NCBI GenBank assembly: GCA_000431515.1
Contig: HF991309.1
Coordinates: 1 to 14,392, forward strand
DNA from: Clostridium sp. CAG:632
Lineage (GTDB): Bacteria; Bacillota; Clostridia; Lachnospirales; Lachnospiraceae
Length of the DNA: 14,392 nucleotides
Direction: 5' to 3'
Each line of letters opens with the position of its first letter. Within the stretch, counting starts at the first letter, position 1. Positions 8,032-14,392 of this stretch are shown here, one piece after another. The translations under genes and the position numbers were made by a program. The notes under the pieces are model-generated. The model worked only from the letters and a program-made list of their open reading frames with translations. It had not been told where the DNA came from and did no database searches.

Positions 8032-9315
8032 ATGAAGAAAAATGTAGTTATCATCTTTGTTGAATTTATTATACTAGCAGTATTAGGTGCATTTATCTGT
8101 ATGCATCTGGAAGGAGATACGGAAGCGGTTACGGCTTCCGTGTCCTCTCCTGCACAGATGAATCCGATATCGGATGGACTGCAGAGTACGGTTGAAACCA
8201 GACATGTAACTCTGACAGCAGTCGGTGATATTATGATGCATCAATGGCAGATCACCAGAGGATATGATGCAGCAACCGATACATTCGATTATGCAGATAG
8301 CTTTACGTATGTGAAGCCTTATCTGGAGCAGGCGGATTTTACATTCGGCAATCTGGAGACTACATTTGCAGGACGGTATAAGGGGTCAAGCAGTGATATT
8401 TTGGGCTATGCGTGCTATCCGATGTTTAATGCACCTGAAATCTTAGGAAATAATCTGCAGGATGTCGGAATCGATATGCTGGCGACTGCGAATAATCACT
8501 CGCTGGATTCCGGTAAGAATGGGGTATTTGCGACACTGGATTATCTGGATTCCATCGGAATGAAGCATCTTGGCACAGCCAGAAGTGAGGAAGAAAAGGA
8601 CGCATTGACCATTGTTGATGTGAACGGAATTACGTTTGGTTTCACCTGTTATACATATGGGACGAATGGAATCCCGGTGCCGTCAGATGCAACATATAGT
8701 GTAAATTCCTTATACAATTATGAAGAGGACAAGCTTCAGGAAATGTGTGACAATGTGCGTGCATTGAAGGAAGCCGGTGTAGATATTGTAATGCCGATCA
8801 TACATTTCGGTACCGAGTATCGTGAAATGCCGGACAGCTATCAGGAAATGTGTGTAGATATGCTGTTTGATGCCGGAGCAGATGTGATCATCGGTGGACA
8901 TCCGCATGTGGTAGAGCCGATGGAAATCCGGGAAATTACGAACCCGGATGGTACGACCAGAACCGGATATGTGATTTATTCGATGGGAAACTTCATATCC
9001 AGCCAGCGGTATGAGAATGGCGTTATGAAGGATATCGGACTGATTCTGGATATGGAATTTGAAAAGAGCGGTAGTGAAACCAGACTGACCGCTTGGAACT
9101 TTGCCCCGACCTATGTATATTGGACGGATGATGTGATCGGAGTTGTACCTGTGCTGGAAGCTTATGAGAACCGGGATCAGTATGCATTTCTTTCGGAAAA
9201 GGATTGGGGAAGGATCGAGGACTCCTATAATAAAACGATAAAGACGTTAACTGCAGTTACGGATTGTCCGTATGAAATCAAAGATTATCGGTATGTCTTT
9301 CAAATTGCACAGTAG
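8032..9315 (+). CDS. CapA/PgsA-family metallophosphatase-like membrane-anchored protein
   Basis: This is a 427-residue protein of the CapA/PgsA family, relatives of the CapA component of poly-gamma-glutamate capsule export. An N-terminal hydrophobic segment at about residues 5-24 acts as a signal anchor, followed by a Ser/Thr-rich linker, placing the domain outside the cell. The calcineurin-like metal motifs are all present: GDIMMH at 65-70, GNLET at 106-110, ANNHSLD at 153-159, IHFGTEY at 257-263, GGHPHV at 288-293 and YSMGNF further on. No capB or capC ligase genes lie nearby, so poly-gamma-glutamate synthesis itself is not supported. The protein may act on another exported polymer. It starts nine bases after alaS with a modest GAGGAAA ribosome binding site, so it is probably co-transcribed with alaS. 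Its neighbours downstream are polymer O-acetylation genes. Substrate unknown. Confidence 0.88.
   Translation: MKKNVVIIFVEFIILAVLGAFICMHLEGDTEAVTASVSSPAQMNPISDGLQSTVETRHVTLTAVGDIMMHQWQITRGYDAATDTFDYADSFTYVKPYLEQADFTFGNLETTFAGRYKGSSSDILGYACYPMFNAPEILGNNLQDVGIDMLATANNHSLDSGKNGVFATLDYLDSIGMKHLGTARSEEEKDALTIVDVNGITFGFTCYTYGTNGIPVPSDATYSVNSLYNYEEDKLQEMCDNVRALKEAGVDIVMPIIHFGTEYREMPDSYQEMCVDMLFDAGADVIIGGHPHVVEPMEIREITNPDGTTRTGYVIYSMGNFISSQRYENGVMKDIGLILDMEFEKSGSETRLTAWNFAPTYVYWTDDVIGVVPVLEAYENRDQYAFLSEKDWGRIEDSYNKTIKTLTAVTDCPYEIKDYRYVFQIAQ
8113..8150 (+). other. Strong inverted repeat / mRNA hairpin inside the CapA-like gene
   Basis: ACGGAAGC at 8119-8126 pairs perfectly with GCTTCCGT at 8134-8141 around a 7-base loop. 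The stem extends outward, after a small bulge, with GGAGA (8113-8117) against TCTCC (8146-8150). That gives 13 pairs in all, about 80 bases into the coding region, where the membrane anchor meets the linker. No T-run follows, so it is not a classical terminator. Confidence 0.6.
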
Positions 9316-9324
9316 GGCGCGGAG

Positions 9325-9336
9325 CCGGGTGACCGG
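9325..9336 (+). promoter_or_regulatory. GNRA-tetraloop hairpin abutting the ribosome binding site of the next gene
   Basis: CCGG (9325-9328), GTGA loop (9329-9332) and CCGG (9333-9336) form a short all-GC stem closed by a GUGA tetraloop of the stable GNRA type. It directly adjoins AAGGAG at 9337-9342, eight bases before the ATG of the AlgX-like gene. It could tune initiation there, but the stem is only four pairs long. Confidence 0.4.
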
Positions 9337-9350
9337 AAGGAGTAACATAA

Positions 9351-10904
9351 ATGGAGAAGAAGATTTTTGTAGGTCTGACCGCACTTGGTCTACTGGCATT
9401 GATGGTAACCAGTCTGTTTCATCTTGGTAATCAGAAACCATTAAACGGAAGCTGGACAAAATATCAGAAACCGGAGCTATGTGCAGAAGCATGGATGGAC
9501 GGCAGCTATCAGACGGATCTTGAAAATTATACGGCTGCGAATTATTCTATGCATAATTTTAATACCAGAATTTATAATCAGATTCGTTACAGTGCATTTC
9601 GCACATCAAACTCTGTTGTAATCGGAAAAGAAGATTGTTATTTTGAAGCTTCCTACTTAAAGGAAGCGTTGGGAACAGATGCGGATATTCTCCTGACAGA
9701 TCGGGAAATTGAGGGACTTGCACAGCAGATCAGCGATATACAGAAAGCGGCAAAGTCACAGGGAAAAGGCTTTATTTATGTAATTACGCCGAGCAAAGCG
9801 GATTATCGAAGAGAGGATATTCCGCAGAGCTATCTGGCAAAAACAACGTATTATGCACCGGAGGAACGGAATTATATCCGTCTGAAGGAGGCATTTGACA
9901 GACTGGGTGTCTGTTACCTGGATAGCAATGAGGTGCTTCAGAATACGGAGAGACCGGTATTTTATAATTCAGGCACACATTGGAACCGCGTGTCTGCAGT
10001 CCTTGTTATGAATGAGATACTTGCAAAATTACAACAGGAATACGGAATCCGGGTGAAACAGCTTGAAATGCCGGATATTGAGGTGACAGCGGATTCGGAT
10101 GATGAACAGGATCAGGATCTTGCCAAGATGCTGAATACATTCTGGGCAGCAACGGATTCACAGTATTATGAGGCAAATGAACAGGCCATATTTGATTCCG
10201 GATATGACATGCCCCGGATGTTTGTGCAGGGCGGCAGTTTTACGAATAAATTAATGGAGATTTCCAGAGACAACTGTCTTTTTTCAGAATTACACAGGAT
10301 GTTTTACGGTATATCCATGCAGGATTATAATCGTGGAAGCGGAGCTGATACAAAGAATCTGTTAAATAGCGATGCATTCAGATATGCAGTACAGGATGCA
10401 GATATTATTATGCTGGAAACAAATGTTGAAAATGTATCGAATCTTCAGCCTGAAATCTACGAGAAAATATATGAAAATCTGTGCTCGAAAAAGACAGAAC
10501 ATTCTGAGTCGTTCGCATATGCCGGTGTCTATGGTGAAGAGAATGACGGAAGCAGCTTCCGATGGGCATCAACACATATGCTATATGAGGTGATGCTTCC
10601 GGAAAAGAGTGAAAATCTTCAGATACAATTAGAACTTCCGATCATGCAACTCAAGGCAGCCAATGGAGAACATCTGGATCAGACGATGCAGATCTATGCC
10701 AATGGTAATCTGATTGCAGAAGCGGATTATACAGAGGATGTGATAAATTTTCAGATTCCGGTATCCCAGATAGAGTCAACCGAGAGCGGGAATATCGATA
10801 TTATGCTGGAAATCGTGGCACCATATTCCTTCTGTCCGGCAGATTCCGGCAGTGCAGATAACCGAAATCTGGCATATAAGATTCGAAGGATCGGAGGGGA
10901 ATAA
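9351..10904 (+). CDS. AlgX/AlgJ-like SGNH-fold protein, probable polymer O-acetylation partner
   Basis: This 517-residue protein probably acts outside the membrane with the downstream MBOAT enzyme to move acyl groups onto an exported polymer. It has one N-terminal membrane anchor at about residues 5-23. The SGNH-like part includes GKEDCYFE, the strand IYVITPSKADYR, a GTHWN block with H210, and a GGSFTN block with candidate nucleophile S296. In AlgJ and AlgX the histidine block reads D-x-H. Here the aspartate position is G208, so the classical triad is not obvious. Residues about 390-517 look beta-rich and may bind the polymer. AAGGAG precedes the ATG, and the next gene starts two bases after the stop, implying tight coupling. 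The AlgX/AlgJ family call is good, but the polymer is unknown. A DltD role is unlikely, since no dltA or dltC is present. Confidence 0.8.
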   Translation: MEKKIFVGLTALGLLALMVTSLFHLGNQKPLNGSWTKYQKPELCAEAWMDGSYQTDLENYTAANYSMHNFNTRIYNQIRYSAFRTSNSVVIGKEDCYFEASYLKEALGTDADILLTDREIEGLAQQISDIQKAAKSQGKGFIYVITPSKADYRREDIPQSYLAKTTYYAPEERNYIRLKEAFDRLGVCYLDSNEVLQNTERPVFYNSGTHWNRVSAVLVMNEILAKLQQEYGIRVKQLEMPDIEVTADSDDEQDQDLAKMLNTFWAATDSQYYEANEQAIFDSGYDMPRMFVQGGSFTNKLMEISRDNCLFSELHRMFYGISMQDYNRGSGADTKNLLNSDAFRYAVQDADIIMLETNVENVSNLQPEIYEKIYENLCSKKTEHSESFAYAGVYGEENDGSSFRWASTHMLYEVMLPEKSENLQIQLELPIMQLKAANGEHLDQTMQIYANGNLIAEADYTEDVINFQIPVSQIESTESGNIDIMLEIVAPYSFCPADSGSADNRNLAYKIRRIGGE

Positions 10905-10905
10905 T

Positions 10906-12327
10906 ATGGTATTCAGTTCATTTGTATTTCTGATTTATTTTCTCCCGATCACGGTCCTTGGATATTACCTGATGCCGGGAAAAGGAAAGAATCTGTGGCT
11001 GTTATTGGCATCCCTGATATTTTATGCATGGGGTGAGCCGAAGTATATCATTCTGATGTTGGTATCCATATTGATCAATTATGGACTGGGCCTGCTGATA
11101 GAAAAGGAAAACAGTCAGGCCGGACGAAAGGCATGGATGATATTCAGTGTGATCTATAACCTTGGTATACTGGTCTGGTTTAAGTATCTGCACTTTTTTG
11201 CGGATACAGTGGATTCGGTATTTGGCCTGTCATTGGTGAAACAGCATCCGTTTCTGGAAACGATCACCATGCCGATCGGTATCTCATTCTTTACCTTTCA
11301 GATACTGTCTTATGTGATCGATGTATACCGGAAAGAAGTAAAGGCACAGAGGAATCCTTTAAAACTGGCACTTTACATCTCGCTGTTTCCACAGCTGATT
11401 GCGGGACCAATCGTACGGTATATTGATGTGGCGGAACAGATTGAACACCGGACGATCACGTTTGATAAGGCATACCGGGGCACGGTCCGGTTTATGCGGG
11501 GATTTATTAAGAAAGTATTATTGTCCAATACATTGGCTCAGGTTGCCACCATGGCGTTTGACGATAAGCTGGCAGTCGGATCTATGTCTATGGCATGGAT
11601 AGGAATCATTTGCTACAGTCTGCAGATTTATTTTGATTTCAGCGGATATTCGGATATGGCGATCGGACTTGGAAAGATATTCGGGTTTGATTTCCTGGAA
11701 AACTTCAACTATCCGTATATTTCAGGATCAGTCCGGGAGTTTTGGCGCAGATGGCATATATCTCTGTCATCCTGGTTTCGGGATTATCTGTATATTCCGC
11801 TTGGCGGAAGTCGGAAGGGGGCCTGGAGAACCTATCGGAACCTGTTTATCGTATTCTTTGTAACAGGACTCTGGCATGGAGCAAGCTATAATTTTATTCT
11901 TTGGGGATTGTTTCATGGTATGTTTCTGGTGCTGGAGCGTTGGAAGCTCGGAGCATTTCTGGAGCGGATACCGCAGGTATTCCGGCATATCTATACCTTG
12001 TTGATCGTAATGATCGCATGGGTGTTTTTCCGGGCGGAGACTCTGCCGGAGGCAGGACAGTATTTATTGCAGATGGTCAACGTGACACACTGGAACTGGA
12101 ACGCCGTATATACCAATATCAATCCGGAGCAGGTGACATTTATGATACTCGGAATCCTGTTCAGTCTTCCGGTGGTCGATCGGTTTACGGAACGATTCGT
12201 GGAAAACGGCAGAAGAAAGCAGGTATGGAACAGTCTTTATCTGGCCGTGGTAGGAGGGGGATTTATCCTTTCTATCTGTTATATGACAGGTTCCGGATTC
12301 AATCCGTTTATATATTTCCGTTTTTAA
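10906..12327 (+). CDS. MBOAT-family O-acyltransferase (AlgI/DltB/PatA-like)
   Basis: This is a 473-residue polytopic membrane enzyme of the membrane-bound O-acyltransferase family. It is expected to pass acyl groups, usually acetyl, across the membrane to an extracytoplasmic partner. The N-terminus MVFSSFVFLIYFLPITVLGYY and the YAWGEPKYI block are typical of the AlgI branch. The conserved core is present: FWRRWHISLSSWFRDYLYIPLGG with H284, and TGLWHGASYNFILWG, where H324 is the expected catalytic histidine. The rest is about ten hydrophobic segments. The start is the ATG at 10906, with GGAGGGG seven bases upstream, overlapping the end of the SGNH gene by context. An in-frame ATG at 10852 would add 18 polar residues from within that gene and is rejected. 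Pairing with the preceding AlgX-like gene supports polymer O-acetylation. The acceptor could be a wall polymer, teichoic acid or capsule. Confidence 0.92.
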   Translation: MVFSSFVFLIYFLPITVLGYYLMPGKGKNLWLLLASLIFYAWGEPKYIILMLVSILINYGLGLLIEKENSQAGRKAWMIFSVIYNLGILVWFKYLHFFADTVDSVFGLSLVKQHPFLETITMPIGISFFTFQILSYVIDVYRKEVKAQRNPLKLALYISLFPQLIAGPIVRYIDVAEQIEHRTITFDKAYRGTVRFMRGFIKKVLLSNTLAQVATMAFDDKLAVGSMSMAWIGIICYSLQIYFDFSGYSDMAIGLGKIFGFDFLENFNYPYISGSVREFWRRWHISLSSWFRDYLYIPLGGSRKGAWRTYRNLFIVFFVTGLWHGASYNFILWGLFHGMFLVLERWKLGAFLERIPQVFRHIYTLLIVMIAWVFFRAETLPEAGQYLLQMVNVTHWNWNAVYTNINPEQVTFMILGILFSLPVVDRFTERFVENGRRKQVWNSLYLAVVGGGFILSICYMTGSGFNPFIYFRF

Positions 12328-12337
12328 TGAAAAAAGC

Positions 12338-12366
12338 TTGCAACCATTGACAGATTATGATATTAT
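12338..12366 (+). promoter_or_regulatory. Probable rpsB promoter (TTGCAA-17-TATTAT)
   Basis: A -35 box TTGCAA at 12338-12343 and a -10 box TATTAT at 12361-12366 are separated by an ideal 17 bases, in the gap after the MBOAT stop. Transcription would begin near 12373, about 104 bases before rpsB. A TTGACA at 12347-12352 is a better -35 by sequence but has no -10 at the right distance. The -10 lies inside a perfect inverted repeat, TGATAT-T-ATATCA (12358-12370), which could be an operator or chance. Confidence 0.6.
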
Positions 12367-12391
12367 ATCAGTCGGTGTAAAAATAATCACT

Positions 12392-12447
12392 GGAATGGAT
12401 TGCCTGTATGGTGCCGCAGCTCGAGGTAGACAGGTTACAGAAATTCC
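12392..12447 (+). promoter_or_regulatory. Structured 5' leader of rpsB, candidate S2 autoregulatory element
   Basis: Three nested helices can be drawn: GGAAT (12392-12396) with ATTCC (12443-12447), CCTGT (12403-12407) with ACAGG (12430-12434), and TGCC (12412-12415) with GGTA (12425-12428) closing a nine-base loop. The element ends about 18 bases before the GGAGGT ribosome binding site. rpsB leaders in several bacteria bind S2 and repress translation. A similar role here is inference from position and structure. I could not match it to a named family. Confidence 0.45.
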
Positions 12448-12476
12448 GGGAAGAATCAAACCATGGAGGTAGAAAA

Positions 12477-13217
12477 ATGAGCGTTATTTCAATGAAGCAG
12501 TTACTGGAAGCAGGTGTACATTTCGGACACCAGACAAGAAGATGGAACCCTAAGATGGCTCCATACATTTACACAGAGCGTAATGGTATTTATATTATCG
12601 ACCTGCAGAAGTCTGTTGGTAAAGTAGATGAGACTTACAATGCAGTAAAGAACTGTGTAGCAGAAGGCGGTACAATCCTGTTTGTAGGTACTAAGAAGCA
12701 GGCACAGGAAGCTATCAAGACTGAGGCTGAGCGTTGCGGTATGTACTATGTAAACGAGAGATGGTTAGGTGGTATGCTTACAAACTTCAAGACCATCCAG
12801 ACCCGTATTGCTACATTAAAGAAGTATGAAGAGATGGAAGCAGACGGAACATTTGATGTTCTGCCTAAGAAGGAAGTTATCCAGATCAAGAAAGAGATGG
12901 AGAAGTTAGAGAAGAACCTTGGCGGTATCAAGAACATGAAGAAGCTTCCGGACATGATCTTTGTAGTAGATCCACGGAAGGAAAGAATCTGTATTCAGGA
13001 AGCACATACTCTTGGTATTGAGCTGGCTGGTATCGTAGATACTAACTGTGATCCGGAAGAGTTAGATTATGTAATTCCTGGTAATGATGATGCAATTCGT
13101 GCAGTAAAGCTGATTGTTTCTAAGATGGCAGATGCAGTTATCGAGGCAAATCAGGGTGCTGACGCAGCTCCTGCTGAAGAGGCTGAGGCTGTAGCTGAGG
13201 AAGCAACCGAAGAGTAA
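12477..13217 (+). CDS. rpsB: 30S ribosomal protein S2
   Basis: S2 binds late to the 30S subunit at the head-body junction and helps recruit S1 or its equivalent. The 246-residue protein shows the S2 hallmarks: LLEAGVHFGHQTRRWNPKMAPYI near the N-terminus (in parts), FVGTKKQAQEAI, NERWLGGMLTNF, and LPDMIFVVDPRKE followed by GIVDTNCDPEELDYVIPGNDDAIRA. The last 20 or so residues form an Ala/Glu-rich acidic tail, common in Clostridia. The start is the ATG at 12477, with GGAGGT just upstream. An in-frame ATG at 12408 lies inside the leader, lacks a ribosome binding site and would add 23 residues unlike S2. Codon use shifts to GCT, GTT, TCT and ACT, as in highly expressed genes. It has its own promoter and is followed by tsf. 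Confidence 0.98.
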   Translation: MSVISMKQLLEAGVHFGHQTRRWNPKMAPYIYTERNGIYIIDLQKSVGKVDETYNAVKNCVAEGGTILFVGTKKQAQEAIKTEAERCGMYYVNERWLGGMLTNFKTIQTRIATLKKYEEMEADGTFDVLPKKEVIQIKKEMEKLEKNLGGIKNMKKLPDMIFVVDPRKERICIQEAHTLGIELAGIVDTNCDPEELDYVIPGNDDAIRAVKLIVSKMADAVIEANQGADAAPAEEAEAVAEEATEE

Positions 13218-13233
13218 TTCGATTATGAAAATA

Positions 13234-13267
13234 AAAAGCCTTAGCCACCATGACTAAGGCTTTTCTT
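13234..13267 (+). terminator. Intrinsic terminator or attenuator between rpsB and tsf
   Basis: AAAAGCCTTAG at 13234-13244 and CTAAGGCTTTT at 13254-13264 form a perfect 11-pair stem around a nine-base loop, followed by CTT. The T-run is short and mostly inside the stem, and no strong promoter for tsf is evident behind it. It is therefore probably leaky, lowering tsf transcription relative to rpsB. The mirrored A-run would also let it work on the other strand. Confidence 0.85.
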
Positions 13268-13304
13268 AAAGAAGTAAGTATTATTTATATAGGAGGATAT
13301 AAAA

Positions 13305-14375
13305 ATGGCTATTACAGCAGCAATGGTAAAAGAATTAAGAGAATTAACTGGCGCCGGTATGATGGAGTGTAAGAAGGCACTGACTGAGACGGACGGTAAT
13401 ATGGACGAGGCTGTTGATGTTTTAAGAAAGAGCGGTGCTGCTAAGGTAGAGAAGAAGGCAAGCAGAATCGCAGCTGAGGGTGTTGCCAAGGTTGCAATCA
13501 ATGGTAATACAGCAGTTGTAGTTGAAGTAAACTCCGAGACAGACTTCGTTGCTAAGAATGAAGTATTCCAGTCATTTGTTCAGGACGTAGCAGATAAAGC
13601 TCTGACTGTAGATGTAGAGAAGGCCGGCGACGGCGAAGACGTTTGCTCGATCCTTGATATGAAGGCAGAATTGGATGAGAAGACTCTTAAGATCGGTGAG
13701 AAGCTTTCTATCAGAAGATTTGAGAAGGTTACTGCTGATTGCGTTGCATCTTATATTCATGGTGGCGGAAGAATCGGTGTTTTAGTAGCAGCTGATGGTG
13801 ATTCTTCAGATGCAGCGAAGGAAGCTCTTACAAATATTGCTATGCAGATCGCAGCTATGAATCCACAGTATATCAGCAGAGCAGATATCTCAGCTGATGA
13901 GATTGCCAAGTTAAGAGAAATTACCATTGACAGTGCATTAAATGATCCATTCTCACTTCCAAAGCCTATCTTACAGAAGTTACTGGACAAGGCTTTAGCA
14001 GGCGTATGGAATGCAGAGGATGTTGCTGCATATGAAGAGCATAAGAACAATATGAACTATCTGCCTAACTTCCTTTCAAAGGAAGCAAAGGCACAGTTGG
14101 CTGAGATTGCTATGAATGATAAGGATGCCATCGTTGGTGATAAGATCTTCAATGGTCTGGTAGAAGGACGTATCTCAAAGCAGATCAAGGAGATCAGCCT
14201 TATGGATCAGGTATATGTTAAGGCTGAGGATGGCAAGCAGACAGTTGCTAAGTATCTTGAGTCTGTAAATAAGAGCCTGAAGGTTGTTAAGTTCGTTCGT
14301 TTCGAAGTAGGCGAAGGTATGGAAAAGAAGAATGAAGACTTTGCTGCAGAAGTGGCTGCACAGATGGGTAACTAA
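13305..14375 (+). CDS. tsf: Elongation factor Ts with an enlarged coiled-coil region
   Basis: EF-Ts is the nucleotide exchange factor that recycles EF-Tu-GDP. The N-terminal UBA-like domain (MAITAAMVKELRELTGAGMM, then ECKKAL), the EF-Tu-contacting NSETDFVAKNE block at about residues 76-86, the HGGGRIGVLV block and the C-terminal VRFEVGEGMEKK are all canonical, so the protein should be functional. It is 356 residues long, against about 283-310 in most bacteria. The excess of about 60 residues lies between LREI (203-206) and LVEGR (285-289), the position of the coiled-coil subdomain. AGGAGG lies eight bases before the ATG. The codon style matches rpsB, and the reading frame is intact with no sign of a frameshift. 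The gene ends 17 bases before the window edge, too close to see a terminator. Confidence 0.97.
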   Translation: MAITAAMVKELRELTGAGMMECKKALTETDGNMDEAVDVLRKSGAAKVEKKASRIAAEGVAKVAINGNTAVVVEVNSETDFVAKNEVFQSFVQDVADKALTVDVEKAGDGEDVCSILDMKAELDEKTLKIGEKLSIRRFEKVTADCVASYIHGGGRIGVLVAADGDSSDAAKEALTNIAMQIAAMNPQYISRADISADEIAKLREITIDSALNDPFSLPKPILQKLLDKALAGVWNAEDVAAYEEHKNNMNYLPNFLSKEAKAQLAEIAMNDKDAIVGDKIFNGLVEGRISKQIKEISLMDQVYVKAEDGKQTVAKYLESVNKSLKVVKFVRFEVGEGMEKKNEDFAAEVAAQMGN

Positions 14376-14392
14376 TTCTGATATTTCTTTTA

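Noticed and set aside
11901..12350. 149-codon open frame overlapping the MBOAT gene in another frame
   Set aside because: It lies almost wholly within the MBOAT coding sequence, has no ribosome binding site, and reads as an out-of-frame shadow with no recognisable domains. The MBOAT frame has clear conserved motifs to its end.
12347..12352. Consensus TTGACA as the rpsB -35 box
   Set aside because: No -10-like hexamer occurs 16-18 bases downstream. The TTGCAA/TATTAT pair with 17-base spacing is better.
12408..12476. Upstream in-frame ATG that would extend rpsB by 23 residues
   Set aside because: It has no ribosome binding site, sits in the structured leader, and the extension is unlike any S2 N-terminus. 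The ATG at 12477 follows a strong GGAGGT.
12463..12480. Tiny ORF MEVEK overlapping the rpsB start
   Set aside because: Its start codon overlaps the rpsB ribosome binding site region and it has no site of its own. It is a five-codon chance frame.

Overview
The window is a continuous, gene-dense stretch in which every supported gene lies on the + strand. Gene content and protein style point to a member of the Clostridia, most likely family Lachnospiraceae (relatives of Roseburia, Butyrivibrio or Coprococcus). The reasons are the short HisG with a HisZ partner, strong AGGAGG ribosome binding sites, moderately low G+C, and the run of his genes beside alaS and rpsB-tsf. The species assignment is inference, not proof.

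Positions 57-5145 hold a histidine biosynthesis operon in the order hisZ, hisG, hisD, hisB, and then a three-part gene. That gene encodes a degenerate HisF/HisA-like barrel fused to HisI and HisE. Together these proteins cover PRPP+ATP to ProFAR (HisZG, HisE, HisI), the IGP dehydratase step (HisB) and the final oxidation to histidine (HisD). Genes for hisA, hisH, hisF, hisC and histidinol-phosphate phosphatase are not present, so those steps must be encoded elsewhere.

Positions 5194-8022 carry a 52-residue single-pass membrane microprotein gene with a strong ribosome binding site, followed by alaS (alanyl-tRNA synthetase) starting at a GTG codon. A perfect extended -10 element lies just in front of the microprotein gene.

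Positions 8032-12327 hold a tightly packed cell-surface cassette: a membrane-anchored CapA/PgsA-type metallophosphatase-like protein, an AlgX/AlgJ-like SGNH-fold protein, and an MBOAT O-acyltransferase of the AlgI/DltB type. The last two form the usual membrane and extracytoplasmic pair for O-acetylating an exported polymer. Two mRNA hairpins fall in this block, one inside the start of the CapA gene and one directly against the ribosome binding site of the AlgX-like gene.

Positions 12328-14375 hold rpsB (ribosomal protein S2) and tsf (EF-Ts). They have a recognisable promoter, a structured leader of about 100 nt, and a terminator-like hairpin between the two genes. Codon use here (GCT, GTT, TCT, ACT) is that of highly expressed genes. 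The EF-Ts is unusual: it carries about 60 extra residues in the coiled-coil region, apparently from an internal duplication.

The most interesting points are the degenerate barrel fused to HisIE, the enlarged EF-Ts, the membrane microprotein, and the structured rpsB leader. No mobile element, CRISPR array, tRNA or rRNA was seen.
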